Assembly: GCA_037157565.1 (NCBI GenBank) | Contig: JAZHRO010000054.1 | Location: forward strand, 17,033,501-17,097,500 | DNA: 64,000 nt | Source: Thalassia testudinum | Taxonomy: Eukaryota > Streptophyta > Magnoliopsida > Alismatales > Hydrocharitaceae | Direction: 5' to 3' | Part shown: in pieces, positions 10,796-20,275 of the stretch | Layout: every line of letters starts with the position of its first letter | Numbering within the stretch: the stretch's first letter is position 1 | Notes under the pieces: generated by a model | The model's input: only the letters and a program-made list of their open reading frames with translations | Databases searched by the model: none | What the model was told of the DNA's origin: nothing | Position numbers and translations under genes: made by a program

Positions 10796-11520
10796 ATGGC
10801 ACCACTTGAGCTGCGAGAGCTCAAGTCCCAGTTGCAGGACCTTATGGAAAAGGGCTTTGTAAGGCCCAGTGCATCTCCGTGGGGAGCCCCTGTATTATTT
10901 GTGAAGAAGAAGGACGGTACCCTACGCCTTTGTGTGAACTATAGACAGCTGAATGGGGTCACCATCAAGAACAGGTTTCCGTTGCCAACGATTGATGACT
11001 TGTTTGACCAGTTGCGAGGTGCCACGGTTTTCTCCAAGATAGACCTAAGGTCTGGCTACCACCAGTTGAGGATCAAGGAGACCGCTGTCTCCAAGACAGC
11101 TTTCTGCACCCGATTCGCACATTACAAGTTTTCAGTCATGTCATTTGGGCTGATCAACGCCCCCGCTGCTTTCATGCATTTGATGAATCGGGTGTTCAGA
11201 CCGTATCTGGATCAGTTTGTGGTAGTCTTTATCGATGATGTGCTCATCTACTCGCAGGATCAAGCGCAACATGGACAACACTTGCGAATTGTTTTGGACA
11301 CGTCGAGACAACGTAGGCTATATGCCAGGTACAGCAAGTGCGAGGTCAGGATTGAGGCAGGTGACCTTCTTAGGTCATGTGTTTTCAAGGGATGGCCTGG
11401 CTGTGGACGTAGCCAAGGTAGAGACAATACTCTGGTGGGAGAGATGACTTACAAAGACAGAGATCTGTAGTTTCTTTGGACTAGCAGGTTACTACCGGCA
11501 GTTTCTCAGAGGTTTCTCGT
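10796..11520 (+). pseudogene. Reverse transcriptase of element E
   Basis: The open part (10796-11400) shows RT motifs in order: [73 protein letters not shown] and [11 protein letters not shown]. The catalytic F-I-D-D box is intact at about 11227-11241. From about 11300 the frame shifts; the continuation [26 protein letters not shown] is seen in another frame (to 11447). The family is Ty3/gypsy, Tekay-like. Confidence 0.8.
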
Positions 11521-11960
11521 AGATTGTGCGTCCTATGACATAGTTGACCCGGAAAGACGTGCCCTTTTATTGGACAGACGCTTATGAGGCATGTTTTCAG
11601 GAGTTGAAGGAGAGGCTGACTTCGACTCCTGTGCTTACCATCCCAGACAGCAGTGGCGGTTTCGTTGTGTACACAGATGCATCGTTACAGGGGTTAGGGG
11701 GTGTGCTCATGCAGTGGGGTCACGTTGTCGCTTACGCTTCACGGCAACTGAAGCCCCATGAGCATAGTTACCCTACCCACGATTTAGAGCTGGCAGTTGT
11801 CATCTTCGCGCTGAGGACTTGGAGGCACTACCTATAAAATAAGACTTTTGAGGTATTCACGGATCATAAGAGCCTCAGGTATTTGTTTGATCGGAAGGAG
11901 CTTAACATGAGACAGAGACATTGGTATTAGCTCCTGAAGGACTGTGATTGCAGCATCCCC
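11521..11960 (+). pseudogene. RNase H of element E
   Basis: The frame from 11544 includes [37 protein letters not shown], then [33 protein letters not shown]. This holds the catalytic D of YTDAS and the E of DLEL typical of retroelement RNase H. A TAA stop interrupts after WRHYL; FEVFTDHKSLRYLFDRKELNMRQRHWY continues in the same frame before a further TAG. Confidence 0.75.
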
Positions 11961-12109
11961 TACCATCTAGGAAGGTCAACGTGATGGCTAACGCCTTGAG
12001 CCGGAAGGCACCCGCCCACTTGGCCACGTTTACAGGCACAGAGTTGGAGACTCATGGAGGAGATGGGCAGTTGGCGACCCCTAGAGTCGCAGGGACACTG
12101 TGGGGCAGT

Positions 12110-12519
12110 GACTGTGACACGACAGACGAGACCAGAGCTGATAGATAGCATCATTACAGGACAGATGACAAACCCGTATCTGCAGTCGTTGCTCGACAGA
12201 GTACTGTCAAGGGATTCAGGAGACTTCTATTTTATAGACGTGGTACTTTGCAAGAGGGAACATTTGTGCGTTCCCAGGGACGAGGAGTTGTTGAGAGAGC
12301 TCCTGACTGAGGCACACGATTCCAGGTTCGCCATACATCCCAGGAACACGAAGATGTATCATGATCTGAGACGTGACTTTCGGTGGAGCGGAATGTAGGT
12401 GAGTTCGTGCAGCAGTGTTTAGCGTGCCAACAGGTGAAGGCCGAGCATCAGAGGCCTGCAGGGCCGTTGCAGCCACTTTCAGTGCCAGAGTGAAAGTGGG
12501 AGAGCATCACCATGGACTT
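12110..12519 (+). pseudogene. Integrase N-terminal zinc-binding part of element E
   Basis: The frame shows RPELIDSIITGQMTNPYLQSL...DVVLCKREHLCVPRDEELLRELLTEAHDSRFAIHPRNTKMYHDLRRDFRWSGM. Then, after a TAG, come SEFVQQCLACQQVKAEHQRP and WESITMDF. The H...H and C..C residues of the H2C2 finger are present. The reading ends at 12519, where a family D LTR is inserted; it resumes at 25448. Confidence 0.75.
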
Positions 12520-13643
12520 TGTTATGACCTGGTTCCCAAATCCCTACAGGACATGAGAATCGGACTGACTCGACTGAACCAAGACCAAGTCGTTCAACAA
12601 GAAAGTAACCAAAAAGCAGTAAAATAACCCATCTTCACCATGCAAGCAACTAACAGTAACAAAGTACAGCAGTAAAGAAATGAACTACTCTAGTACACAC
12701 CACCACAATAGTAAAGAATTTTAAACAGGTACAAAAATATGAAGTTTACAGTAAAAGAGTACAAAAGTGAAACAAAATACTCACTACTACAGAAACGGGT
12801 ACAACAAAAGTACAGCTACTGGGCTCTACTAGGCCCAGCACCCTCTGCAGCCATGGGCTCTAGCTGCTCAACACCTGGTCTTGAAAAAGTTGGTAAGTAC
12901 GACACATCAACGAAACGTTGAGTAGAGTGGCAACCAGCTGAAAACGCCAGAGGCGGCAACCGGGTTTGAGGGTTTTGTTATAACGTTGTAGTAAAGCCGG
13001 TTATTACCAACATTTCATATATAAATTTTTTTTTACTCGGAAAATGAAAGAGTTCCCGAGGTCGAACTCAGGGAGCAAGTCGTATTCTAGAGATATACAT
13101 GTTTCTTTTACAAAAAGAAAGAGAGAGGGAAAGAATTCGTTGTTTTCTCTTTGTTTTGCAGAGGGGGATGCTCTTCTTTCTCTCTTTCTTTAGATCTCCT
13201 TCTTTTCTCTGTTCTGCAGAGGTGATATTCTTCTTCTGCAATGGTGATGCTCTTCTTCTTCTTCCTGCTGTTCCTGCGTTGGTGATGTTCTTCTTTCTTC
13301 AGAGCTCCTTGTTCTTCTTCTTCTTTGGTTTTCTGCCTTGACCTCTCTTCTTCTTCTTCTGCAATCGTGGTGACCCTTTCTCTTTTCCCTTCTTTTTTTT
13401 TTCTTTATGGCTGCAGAGCTTCTGCCTTCAGCTACTAAGTCTTTCTTTCTTCTTCTTCTGCTTCGGCCGTTGCTCTTCCTTCTTCTTCAGCCTGCCTTCT
13501 TTCCTGCTCTGGCTGCTGACTTTCCGTCGTCTGACCCGGTGCTTCGACGACTTAACTGAGCATTTGCTACAGTGCAGCTCCTTCTTCTTCGCCTGCACTT
13601 CTTCTTCTTTGGCCTGCACACTTCAGAGTTTTTTGTCAAGAGG

Positions 13644-13883
13644 CAAAACCTACTCTACCCTCCCCCCCCCGCGTTTCTCTTTCTCTCTGAAATCACTCTT
13701 CGGAAGCTCTCCCAGAGCTACCGGGTAATCGGGTTCGGGTCAGGCCCGGGTCCAGGCCCACCGGCGTGCGGTGGTGGGCGAGGAGTGCAGGTCGGTTTAA
13801 TCGGGTCGGGGCCAGGTCCGCGGAGCGTGGTCACGGACGAGGCCGGGTCGGGTGAGAGGGACCTCACCCCGTGGTCAGGAGGC
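13644..13883 (-). ncRNA. Predicted structured RNA downstream of USE/TATA (element A 3' LTR)
   Basis: If the USE/TATA pair at 13906-13949 is used, transcription would start near 13883. The next TTTT on the sense strand is about 240 nt later (13644-13647). The segment contains GGGTGAG...CTCACCC, GTCCGTG...CGCGGAC and GCCCACC...GGTGGGC (13756-13779) hairpins whose partners co-vary with other LTR copies. No transcript evidence is available; it could equally be a packaging or dimerisation structure of the element's leader. Confidence 0.3.
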
Positions 13884-13905
13884 AGACAGCATAAGGCACT
13901 TTTTG

Positions 13906-13949
13906 CCTTTATGCGTTCGCGCGCCTCCGAGAAGTTCCGAGGTGGGACT
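13906..13949 (-). promoter_or_regulatory. USE-like box and TATA-like box, 24-bp spacing
   Basis: Minus strand: AGTCCCACCTCG (13949-13938), 24 bp, CATAAAGG (13913-13906). The box matches plant snRNA USE (RTCCCACATCG) at 10 of 11 positions. Confidence 0.5.
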
Positions 13950-14843
13950 AAATGTCCCACCCCAATTGAGCGCCCGTCGCGGAGGGAGCAGTGGGCGATC
14001 GTGTCTTTACGCGCGGCCTTCGCCCCATCTGCGAGCCTGGGACGTTTCGCGGAGACTCCCCGCGCAACCTGGGAGTCGAACCTGGGCGAAGGCGTGCCTG
14101 CACCTGCAGGTGAAGGAGCTCTGCCTGCTCAGTAATGGCGACGGCGGGCGAGTCACCTGGTCACAGAAGAACGGCCTCTCGGCCAAATCAGACAGGCGGG
14201 GGACCTTCGCCGTGGCACGGCGAAGGTGGTCAGGGGGTCTGCAGGGGGCGTGATGGAGCCAACAGGTCGTCCTAGGTCAAACTGTGAGCGAAGAAGTGGG
14301 TGTGTTCGGTGGATCTGCAGAGGGCGTTTGGTGGGAAGTGGAGGGGCGGAAGAGGATCAGGGTGAGGAGGCAGAGGTTCTGCGGTGGTCGGCGAGCCGTG
14401 TGGGTCGCTGAGGTGATGGGCGCGGCTCGCCGGAGGGTGGTCGGAGGCGGAGAGGGTGAGGGTGAACAGGAGCGGTCGAGGGTTTAATTGACTAAATTGA
14501 AAGCGGGGAAAGAAAGAGGAGAAGAAGGGGAGTAGTTCTAACTTACTTGCAGGGACGAAGGGGGAGGAACAGGGCGACAGTCGTATCGACTGTCGCCGGA
14601 GAAGACGATGCCCAGTGGGGGGAGGACGGCGGTGACGACGGGGCAGAGGCAGCGCGCGCCGGTATTGCGCGACGCGGGAAGAGCAGGGGAAGAAGTCTCT
14701 GCTGCTGGTATTGCGGCAGAGCGAAGAGGAGGAGGAGGAAGAACCGCCGGAGCTGGTGGGCGTCTGCCGGAGTGAGAAGAGAGGAAAGTTGGGGGTTTTC
14801 TCCGTCAGATCCAGGCTGCCCTGGTCGGTGGAGCAGCGGGGGG

Positions 14844-14851
14844 TATTTATA
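14844..14851 (-). promoter_or_regulatory. Main LTR TATA box, element A 3' LTR
   Basis: TATAAATA on the minus strand between GC-rich stretches, about 70 bp downstream of the U3 hairpin. This is the likely Pol II LTR promoter; the 5' LTR twin is at 22181-22188. Confidence 0.6.
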
Positions 14852-15776
14852 GGGATGAAACAGGGAGGAAGGCGGAGGGAGACGACGTGTCTCCCTCGCC
14901 GGAGAATGGTCGGAACACGAACCCATACCGTCCGTGCGTTCGCACGGCCGGTATGGTGGGCTACAATGACCAGTGGGGTGCCCCTGCGACGGCTGACGAC
15001 GCGGGGCACCCCCGGTTTACTTGCCAGGTCCCCCACCTCACCCTGCGCGGCGCCATGCTCCGCGCAAGGTCGCCGGAGCATGGTGCTGGCAGGGTTTTGC
15101 AGGAGGGACCTGATTGCAAAGAACGAAGGAGAGTTAGGGGCCAAAATGCGAGGGTTCAAAAGTTGAGGGCCAAAGAGTAAATATATGAGGACCAAAGTGT
15201 GAAGTCGGTCAAGGAGGTTTCTTCTTAGGCTCAAGTTTTTATACATGACTAATTAGGACCTAAGGAATCTGATGGTGAATTTCATTTTCATATTAAACCT
15301 TGTTTGACCGGTCAATTTGCGCAAAAACCCAAATTAAGTTATTAATTGGGCATGGTTCTCAATGTAGGTCAAAATGGGTTCTAAAGGACAAATTGAAGGT
15401 TCTAAACCCTAGAGATTATTTTTCTATGAATTTTAGAGGGTTTATTCTATTTTTACTTTGCCTCGAACCTTGTGAATTGAAGTGGGTTGTTTTAGGGTTA
15501 CAGATTATCATTTGGTTCCTTGGAAGTGCTGTAGCCCTTACTAGATCATCTCATCCCACTTTTATTCTTATTAAGCTATTTTGACCTGTGTTTGGGCCCT
15601 GAATTACCCTGTATGCAGATTATACTGGTAAAATTGCACTTTTACCCCTTATGATTGGTTTTCTTCTCAAACTCAGAATTCTCTGAGTTAAGCCTTTCCT
15701 TGAGATATGTAGGAGCTTTTATCCTTTGTATTGGGTCAAAATGAGCTAGTTATGGCTCATGATGAGGTTCTCATCA

Positions 15777-15804
15777 TACCCCCATGCCTAGCTTTTGCTA
15801 GTCC
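15777..15804 (-). promoter_or_regulatory. Polypurine tract of element A
   Basis: On the minus strand GGGACTAGCAAAAGC, then TAGGCATGGGGGTA, abuts the 3' LTR start. The same string precedes the 3' LTR of element B, which supports its role as the plus-strand primer. Confidence 0.7.
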
Positions 15805-17311
15805 CTTAGCAAAAACTTAAGGTTTCAACCCTTGTTCTAGACCATGAAGTTTTTAATGGTTTTAGATAAGTGCCTTTTTTATTTGAGCATAGATTAGGTT
15901 AGAATGCTGACCATAGGCCTAAAAGGTACTCTAGTACCAATCAAGATCCAAATCTGTCTAGCCTTAGCCTCAGTCTTTTAGCAAAGGTTTTTAAGGCCCG
16001 CAAGAACTAACCTAAGGTTTATTGGACTTCGTGGTTAAAGCACCCGTGCTTGAAATGATTTTAGCCCTGGCTCAGTTCGCAGTGCGTTTTGTAAGAGAGA
16101 GATAGAAAGTTTTTCTGTTTGGAGAGTTTTCTCTCTCTTTTTCTTTTTAGTTCTAGCCTAGGATTGGCTTTTCAACACGGTCTGTATCAGATTCCTTGCT
16201 CCCATCATCAATCCTCAAGGGTTCCTGGCGATCGATGCTTCGAGATAGCACTGCCCATGGCAACCCCCGGAACCCTGGCTATTGAGATTTCGAGATAATC
16301 CCATCCATGGTATTCCGTGGCTGAATCCAGACCCTGGCAATTGACACTTCGAGATAATGCCATCCATGGAATCTGAACCAGCAGAGTGCTTACATGCCCC
16401 CCGTAGGATATGTAAATATCCTAAGAGACAAGCACCGAGGAGATGATATTTTGTTACGCATCTTCGAGGGGATTTCCCGCCTCTCTGCGCTGGGAACTCG
16501 TCCAAATCAACTTGTGTTGATCGGCCGCTCCTATTCTAGGTGTTCTTTTCAGATTTTTGCGACGCTTCTGCGTGATTCTGATTTTTACGCTTACTGAACC
16601 AGGCTGTGTGTGAGATTAGGGTGCTTAGGTTACTGAGTCCCGTAAACCAAAAATTAGTTAACGAGGCCGAATACTCCCTAAGCCTTAGACCTAATACTTC
16701 AGCTTTTCATTTTCCTCAACCTCTTGAGGAGTGTCCAGATCTTAATGGGTACTAAGAGTCTATTCAAGAATGCCTAAGGTTTGCATTCTTACTAATCTTA
16801 TTGTGCACTTTTCAGTTATTTTCTTGAATGAGGTCTAGAACTTGGGTTAATTCCTTAGTTCCTTACTAATGACTATCACTTTTTCTCATAATTTTGTGCT
16901 CCTTTTTCATTTTGTTTCTTTTCTCCTTCACAAAATTTTCTTCTCCTCTTTTCCTCTTATTCTTTTTCGAAAATTTTTTTTAATTTTTATGGTGTTTTTG
17001 GCATATGTGAATTTTTTGTTTGAAACCTTTTCTTACAAGTTTTTGTACTTTCATACCCCCCCATGCCTAAGATTTGCAATGTCCTCATTGTAACCTAGGG
17101 GGTCTTAGTTCATTCCTTAAGACAGAAATTTGGATGAGTGAATGGGTCGGGTTGAATTTTTGCGGACGATTTCAAATCCCAGATGCAAACATCTGAGTTG
17201 GAGTCGGCTGTCCTAAAGTGTGAACTTCAAGTGCAAAAGCTGTCAGAACAAGTTTCAGGTTTTCAAAGAGAATGACGGGCTGCCTCCCGTTGAGCGCTAA
17301 ATTTGATGCCT
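15805..17311 (-). other. Noncoding 3' internal tail of element A
   Basis: No supported ORF. Directly after the ORF stop (17312) it has AGCGCTCAACGGGAGGCAGC then CCGTC (17278-17302), a small ACGGG...CCCGT hairpin also kept in element B. A T/pyrimidine-rich stretch on the plus strand follows (16870-17060). A triplicated ~50-bp repeat lies at 16205-16395. Confidence 0.6.
16205..16395 (-). repeat. Three ~50-60-bp direct repeats conserved with element B
   Basis: On the minus strand the unit CCATGG(A/G)...ATTATCTCGAA...CCAGGGTT occurs three times. Element B has the matching triplet at 51800-51955. A frame of about 96 codons runs through this block in both elements. Differences between A and B mostly change amino acids, and B needs a one-base shift to match A, so I treat it as noncoding. 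Confidence 0.6.
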
Positions 17312-19174
17312 TCAGCCAAGCGGGAAATGCGATGGAGAGGGGATGGTCAAATCAGCGGAGTTTTGTAAGACAAGCACCTTGATTAAGAGCCTGGTTGGTC
17401 CAACCAGGTGCTTGTTCAGATCAACAGGCTGATGATGCAGCCTAAACCCAATCAATCTGGTGGGTTGATAGATGTGGATAAAAAGGTGTGGTGCCCACCA
17501 TAAACTATGAAGCTCAGATGGATGTGGAAGTGTAAACGCAGGGTTTGGCTGAGCCGAATCAGCCTGGTCAGAGTAGGGACCCGTAGGATAATTAGTGGTT
17601 GATGCAGGAACCCTACAGGGGTGATCAGAGAATGATAGAGCATGGTATGTAGTCTGATCAATGTTCGAAACCCGATGTGGAAATGCAATCGGCTCGGTGA
17701 GAGGTGAATCTGAATAGAAATTGACTCCGGTTGCGGGTCGGGGTTTGGAAGAGGTTTTGATCCATTCTGTGTGTGCGGACGAGGTGGCCATTGTGTACGA
17801 GGGCTCTTCTAGAAACAGATGATAGGTGGTTTTCTGTAGAGAGTCCTCTGGGTAACTATCAAATGCCGGAAGAGTGTTTGTAGGATGAAAGAAATCGGAT
17901 TCGAGAAAAAATTTGGATTCTTGGTTGCAATCACTCTTGGCATTTTCTGTTTTTGGTTCCTGAGGATCGAAAAGGAATGATTCTGTGTTATCGGTGATCT
18001 CGGGAATCAGGACCTCAGAGTCAGAGTCAGAGTCAGAGTCATGTGAACTGAGGTCGTAGATAGGCCTGGCGTGTTCAGGAAGGGGAATCTCTCCGCAATT
18101 ATAGTCAGATCTGAAATTGTCGGAGAGTTGGCGAAAACGATCATGAATTCCACCACAGCAGAAATCATCAGATGTGGAATCAACAGCCTGACTGGGTTCT
18201 AGCCTATATGTCAATTCTGGGCTCAAAAAGATGTTCTGTTCAAGCTCTAAGCTGGTAGGATAGACCCCATTAAAATCTTGCTCATCCAACTCCTCAGTTT
18301 CTGTATCATAAATTGGCATGTTTTCTGAAAAATCGATCAGATTTCCTGAGGATGTTGGAGAGGGATATTCATTAAATAGAGGCCCGGAATCATATTCTGT
18401 AAAAATTTGATCTTTCTCATAAAGGGCCTCATAATCTTCCCAATAAGTTTCAGATCTAGGTTCTAGGCTTAGGATGTGGGTAGAATTATTAGAACCTAAG
18501 TCCGAATAACCTTCGAGGGTCACCTTATCAAAACAAGGGGTGGAATTTATACCCTCCAGAGGTTCAATTCTAATCTTGTCATTGCAGGAGTCTTGGAGTT
18601 CTAAGCTTGGTGATTCATGGCCTAGGGTTGGCTCAGCATTGTGTTCTCCTGCAATATCCCAACCTAATTCAACATTGTCTTCTATCTGGGTTGGGATTTT
18701 ACAACCACTTTGTGCCTCAATCCCGGGATCTGGGAAACTGAATTGTTCCTTAATACTGTTCCAAGATGGTTCATCCTCTGTTTCTGGTATATACGGGTAT
18801 TTCCGGTTGATAATTTGTTCTACTGATTTCATCATTTCTACCCGTTTTATAAGGGCATCTTGGTGTTGTTCCCAAAGTACAGGATTTGTCAAGCATTGAA
18901 GGTATTCAGATTGGTGTAATTTTTCCATCTCAATGTATCCTGTCATGAGCATATCTCGGGTTGATCCTTTTGAAATTCCAGTCAATAGAATTTGGGCACA
19001 GTTTATGATGAAGGATGTGGTTGTTGGGACATCAACCTGAATATCTCCTATTGGTGTTGAGGTTTTTTCTTCTTTTTCATAGAATTTTATGGCATCCTCG
19101 ATCATTTTATCTTTCATAGATCTCCGATATTCAGGTTTCTTGAATGGTAGTCTTGCTAGGTAATTAGGCTGCAT
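17312..19174 (-). CDS. Orphan family L protein, 620 aa, unknown function
   Basis: This is the only long ORF of element A, starting at ATG 19174 and ending HFPLG-stop. I do not recognise a domain. The N-terminal ~110 residues are mixed charged and probably helical (KPEYRRSMKDKMIEDA..., STRDMLMTGYIEMEKLHQSEYLQC). The middle is long and acidic, with D/E-rich segments and a DSDSDSDSE run. The last ~66 residues are the best kept (WWAPHLFIHIYQPTRLIGF...GPTRLLIKVLV). Element B encodes a homologue with in-frame indels only. No zinc knuckle, protease, RT or membrane segment is visible. A gag-like structural role or a degenerate env-position ORF are both possible guesses. A small ACGGG...CCCGT hairpin follows the stop. 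Confidence 0.7.
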   Translation of the reverse strand: MQPNYLARLPFKKPEYRRSMKDKMIEDAIKFYEKEEKTSTPIGDIQVDVPTTTSFIINCAQILLTGISKGSTRDMLMTGYIEMEKLHQSEYLQCLTNPVLWEQHQDALIKRVEMMKSVEQIINRKYPYIPETEDEPSWNSIKEQFSFPDPGIEAQSGCKIPTQIEDNVELGWDIAGEHNAEPTLGHESPSLELQDSCNDKIRIEPLEGINSTPCFDKVTLEGYSDLGSNNSTHILSLEPRSETYWEDYEALYEKDQIFTEYDSGPLFNEYPSPTSSGNLIDFSENMPIYDTETEELDEQDFNGVYPTSLELEQNIFLSPELTYRLEPSQAVDSTSDDFCCGGIHDRFRQLSDNFRSDYNCGEIPLPEHARPIYDLSSHDSDSDSDSEVLIPEITDNTESFLFDPQEPKTENAKSDCNQESKFFLESDFFHPTNTLPAFDSYPEDSLQKTTYHLFLEEPSYTMATSSAHTEWIKTSSKPRPATGVNFYSDSPLTEPIAFPHRVSNIDQTTYHALSFSDHPCRVPASTTNYPTGPYSDQADSAQPNPAFTLPHPSELHSLWWAPHLFIHIYQPTRLIGFRLHHQPVDLNKHLVGPTRLLIKVLVLQNSADLTIPSPSHFPLG

Positions 19175-20254
19175 AATTGGATCAGGTGGTGGAATAGAAT
19201 CAAAGTTTGAATCAAGATGGAAGAAGGGGATTTTGTTCAGAATCAGAGGAAAGAGGGGCTATGTGAATGATTTCTGCAAAAACAAAGGAGCCGAGGCTTA
19301 GCCTCGGGGAGAGTGAACTTCTATAGGAGGTTTCAAGGACCTCCTGAAAAATACTGAAGGGCTGGATGAGATAAGCAGGTGCTGGACCCAATCAAGACAC
19401 CCAAAAATTGTTGGGTGACTATAGAGGTTCGGGGCAGATGGACCCCTTGATCAGAAAGATCGTCCACCTGAGAATTACCTGGGCAGCCAGAGAGGGAGAG
19501 TCCCGCGAAGACCCCTACACGGTAGAGCGTCCCCACGGGTTACGGGGTTTCCCCCACCCGACCTCTCTTGTCACTGCGGTTCCAGGTAGACCAGAATGGG
19601 GATCTTGACCTCTTAAGTCTACCAATTTTAAGATCAGGGTGCTTAAGGTTTTCACTTGAACTTTAGTCTTTTAAGTGCAAAGAGTGACCTAATTTAAGGT
19701 TGGTTGACCCAAGGGGTCAACTTTACCTATTGTTTTCCTTAAGAGCTTTTAGGTCCTGTCTTTTAGGGTTCAAGTGTTTAGAGAGAGCCAATTGTTTAGG
19801 ATTTTTCTTTGTTAATTATTTTCAATCAATGGCTTGGGCACACCTCTTTTGGATTTCCTCAATTCTTGATTAAGGGGTGTGTCTCTACTGAAATCCTAAT
19901 GTTTGACCTTATGTTGGCTCTACTTGGTCCATTTAACTCTTTGTTGGGCAATTAGGGCTCAAGCAAGAATGTGTTAGCCCTTAAATACCCTTAATAGTGT
20001 GCAGGAGTGATGAGTTGAAAACATGCAACTTTTTATGGTTACTAAGTATGGAAGACAGGTTAGCCCTATATTGCTTGTTCTTTTCTTTTCTTCCTCTTTA
20101 GAGTGTAGGGGTTAATAGTGAGAGAAAAGATTTACCTGTCTTCGGAGTGGTTGTGTGGTTGCTTGTCTTCTTGAGTTCCTGTAGCTGCACAAAAGAGAGG
20201 AGATTATCAGAACTTAAAAGAAACAGGAATGTTTACCTCTAGAATAGCCGTTGC
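19175..20254 (-). other. Leader of element A with conserved block and candidate intron
   Basis: No gag is present between primer site and ORF. The part at 19400-19605 is strikingly similar to 48795-49000 of element B, including CTGGCTGCCCAGGTAATTCT. A donor CAG|GTAATT (intron from 19478) and an acceptor after TTTGTTTTTGCAG (to 19274) would remove 205 bp and place the ORF start 100 bp downstream. Element B has the same donor and its own acceptor. Confidence 0.5.
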
Positions 20255-20272
20255 TCCCCGGCAACGGCGCCA
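20255..20272 (-). promoter_or_regulatory. Primer-binding site, tRNA-Asp
   Basis: Minus strand TGGCGCCGTTGCCGGGGA, an 18-base complement of the 3' end of plant tRNA-Asp(GUC) including CCA, 3 bp after the 5' LTR end. This primer is common in Athila-like elements. Confidence 0.9.
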
Positions 20273-20275
20273 AAA

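Larger units (their letters stand above)
12939..15776 (-). mobile_element. 3' LTR of element A
   Basis: On the minus strand it runs from TGATGAGAACCTCATCATGAG (15776) to GACGTTTTCA (12939). Its layout is U3 with a long hairpin (about 14920-14953), a TATAAATA box (14844-14851), a perfect inverted repeat with 11-bp arms (14204-14226), a USE-like box (13938-13949), an RNA-like hairpin region (13640-13890), a long pyrimidine tract on the plus strand (13104-13625), the TCGACCTC block (about 13056) and TTTACTACAACG (about 12985-12996). Confidence 0.9.

Noticed and set aside
14272..15246. 324-codon ORF on the minus strand, repeated at 21609-22583
   Set aside because: It spans the LTR promoter and U3 of element A and is duplicated only because LTRs are duplicated. 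It is S/P/R-rich low-complexity translation, with no counterpart in element B's LTR.
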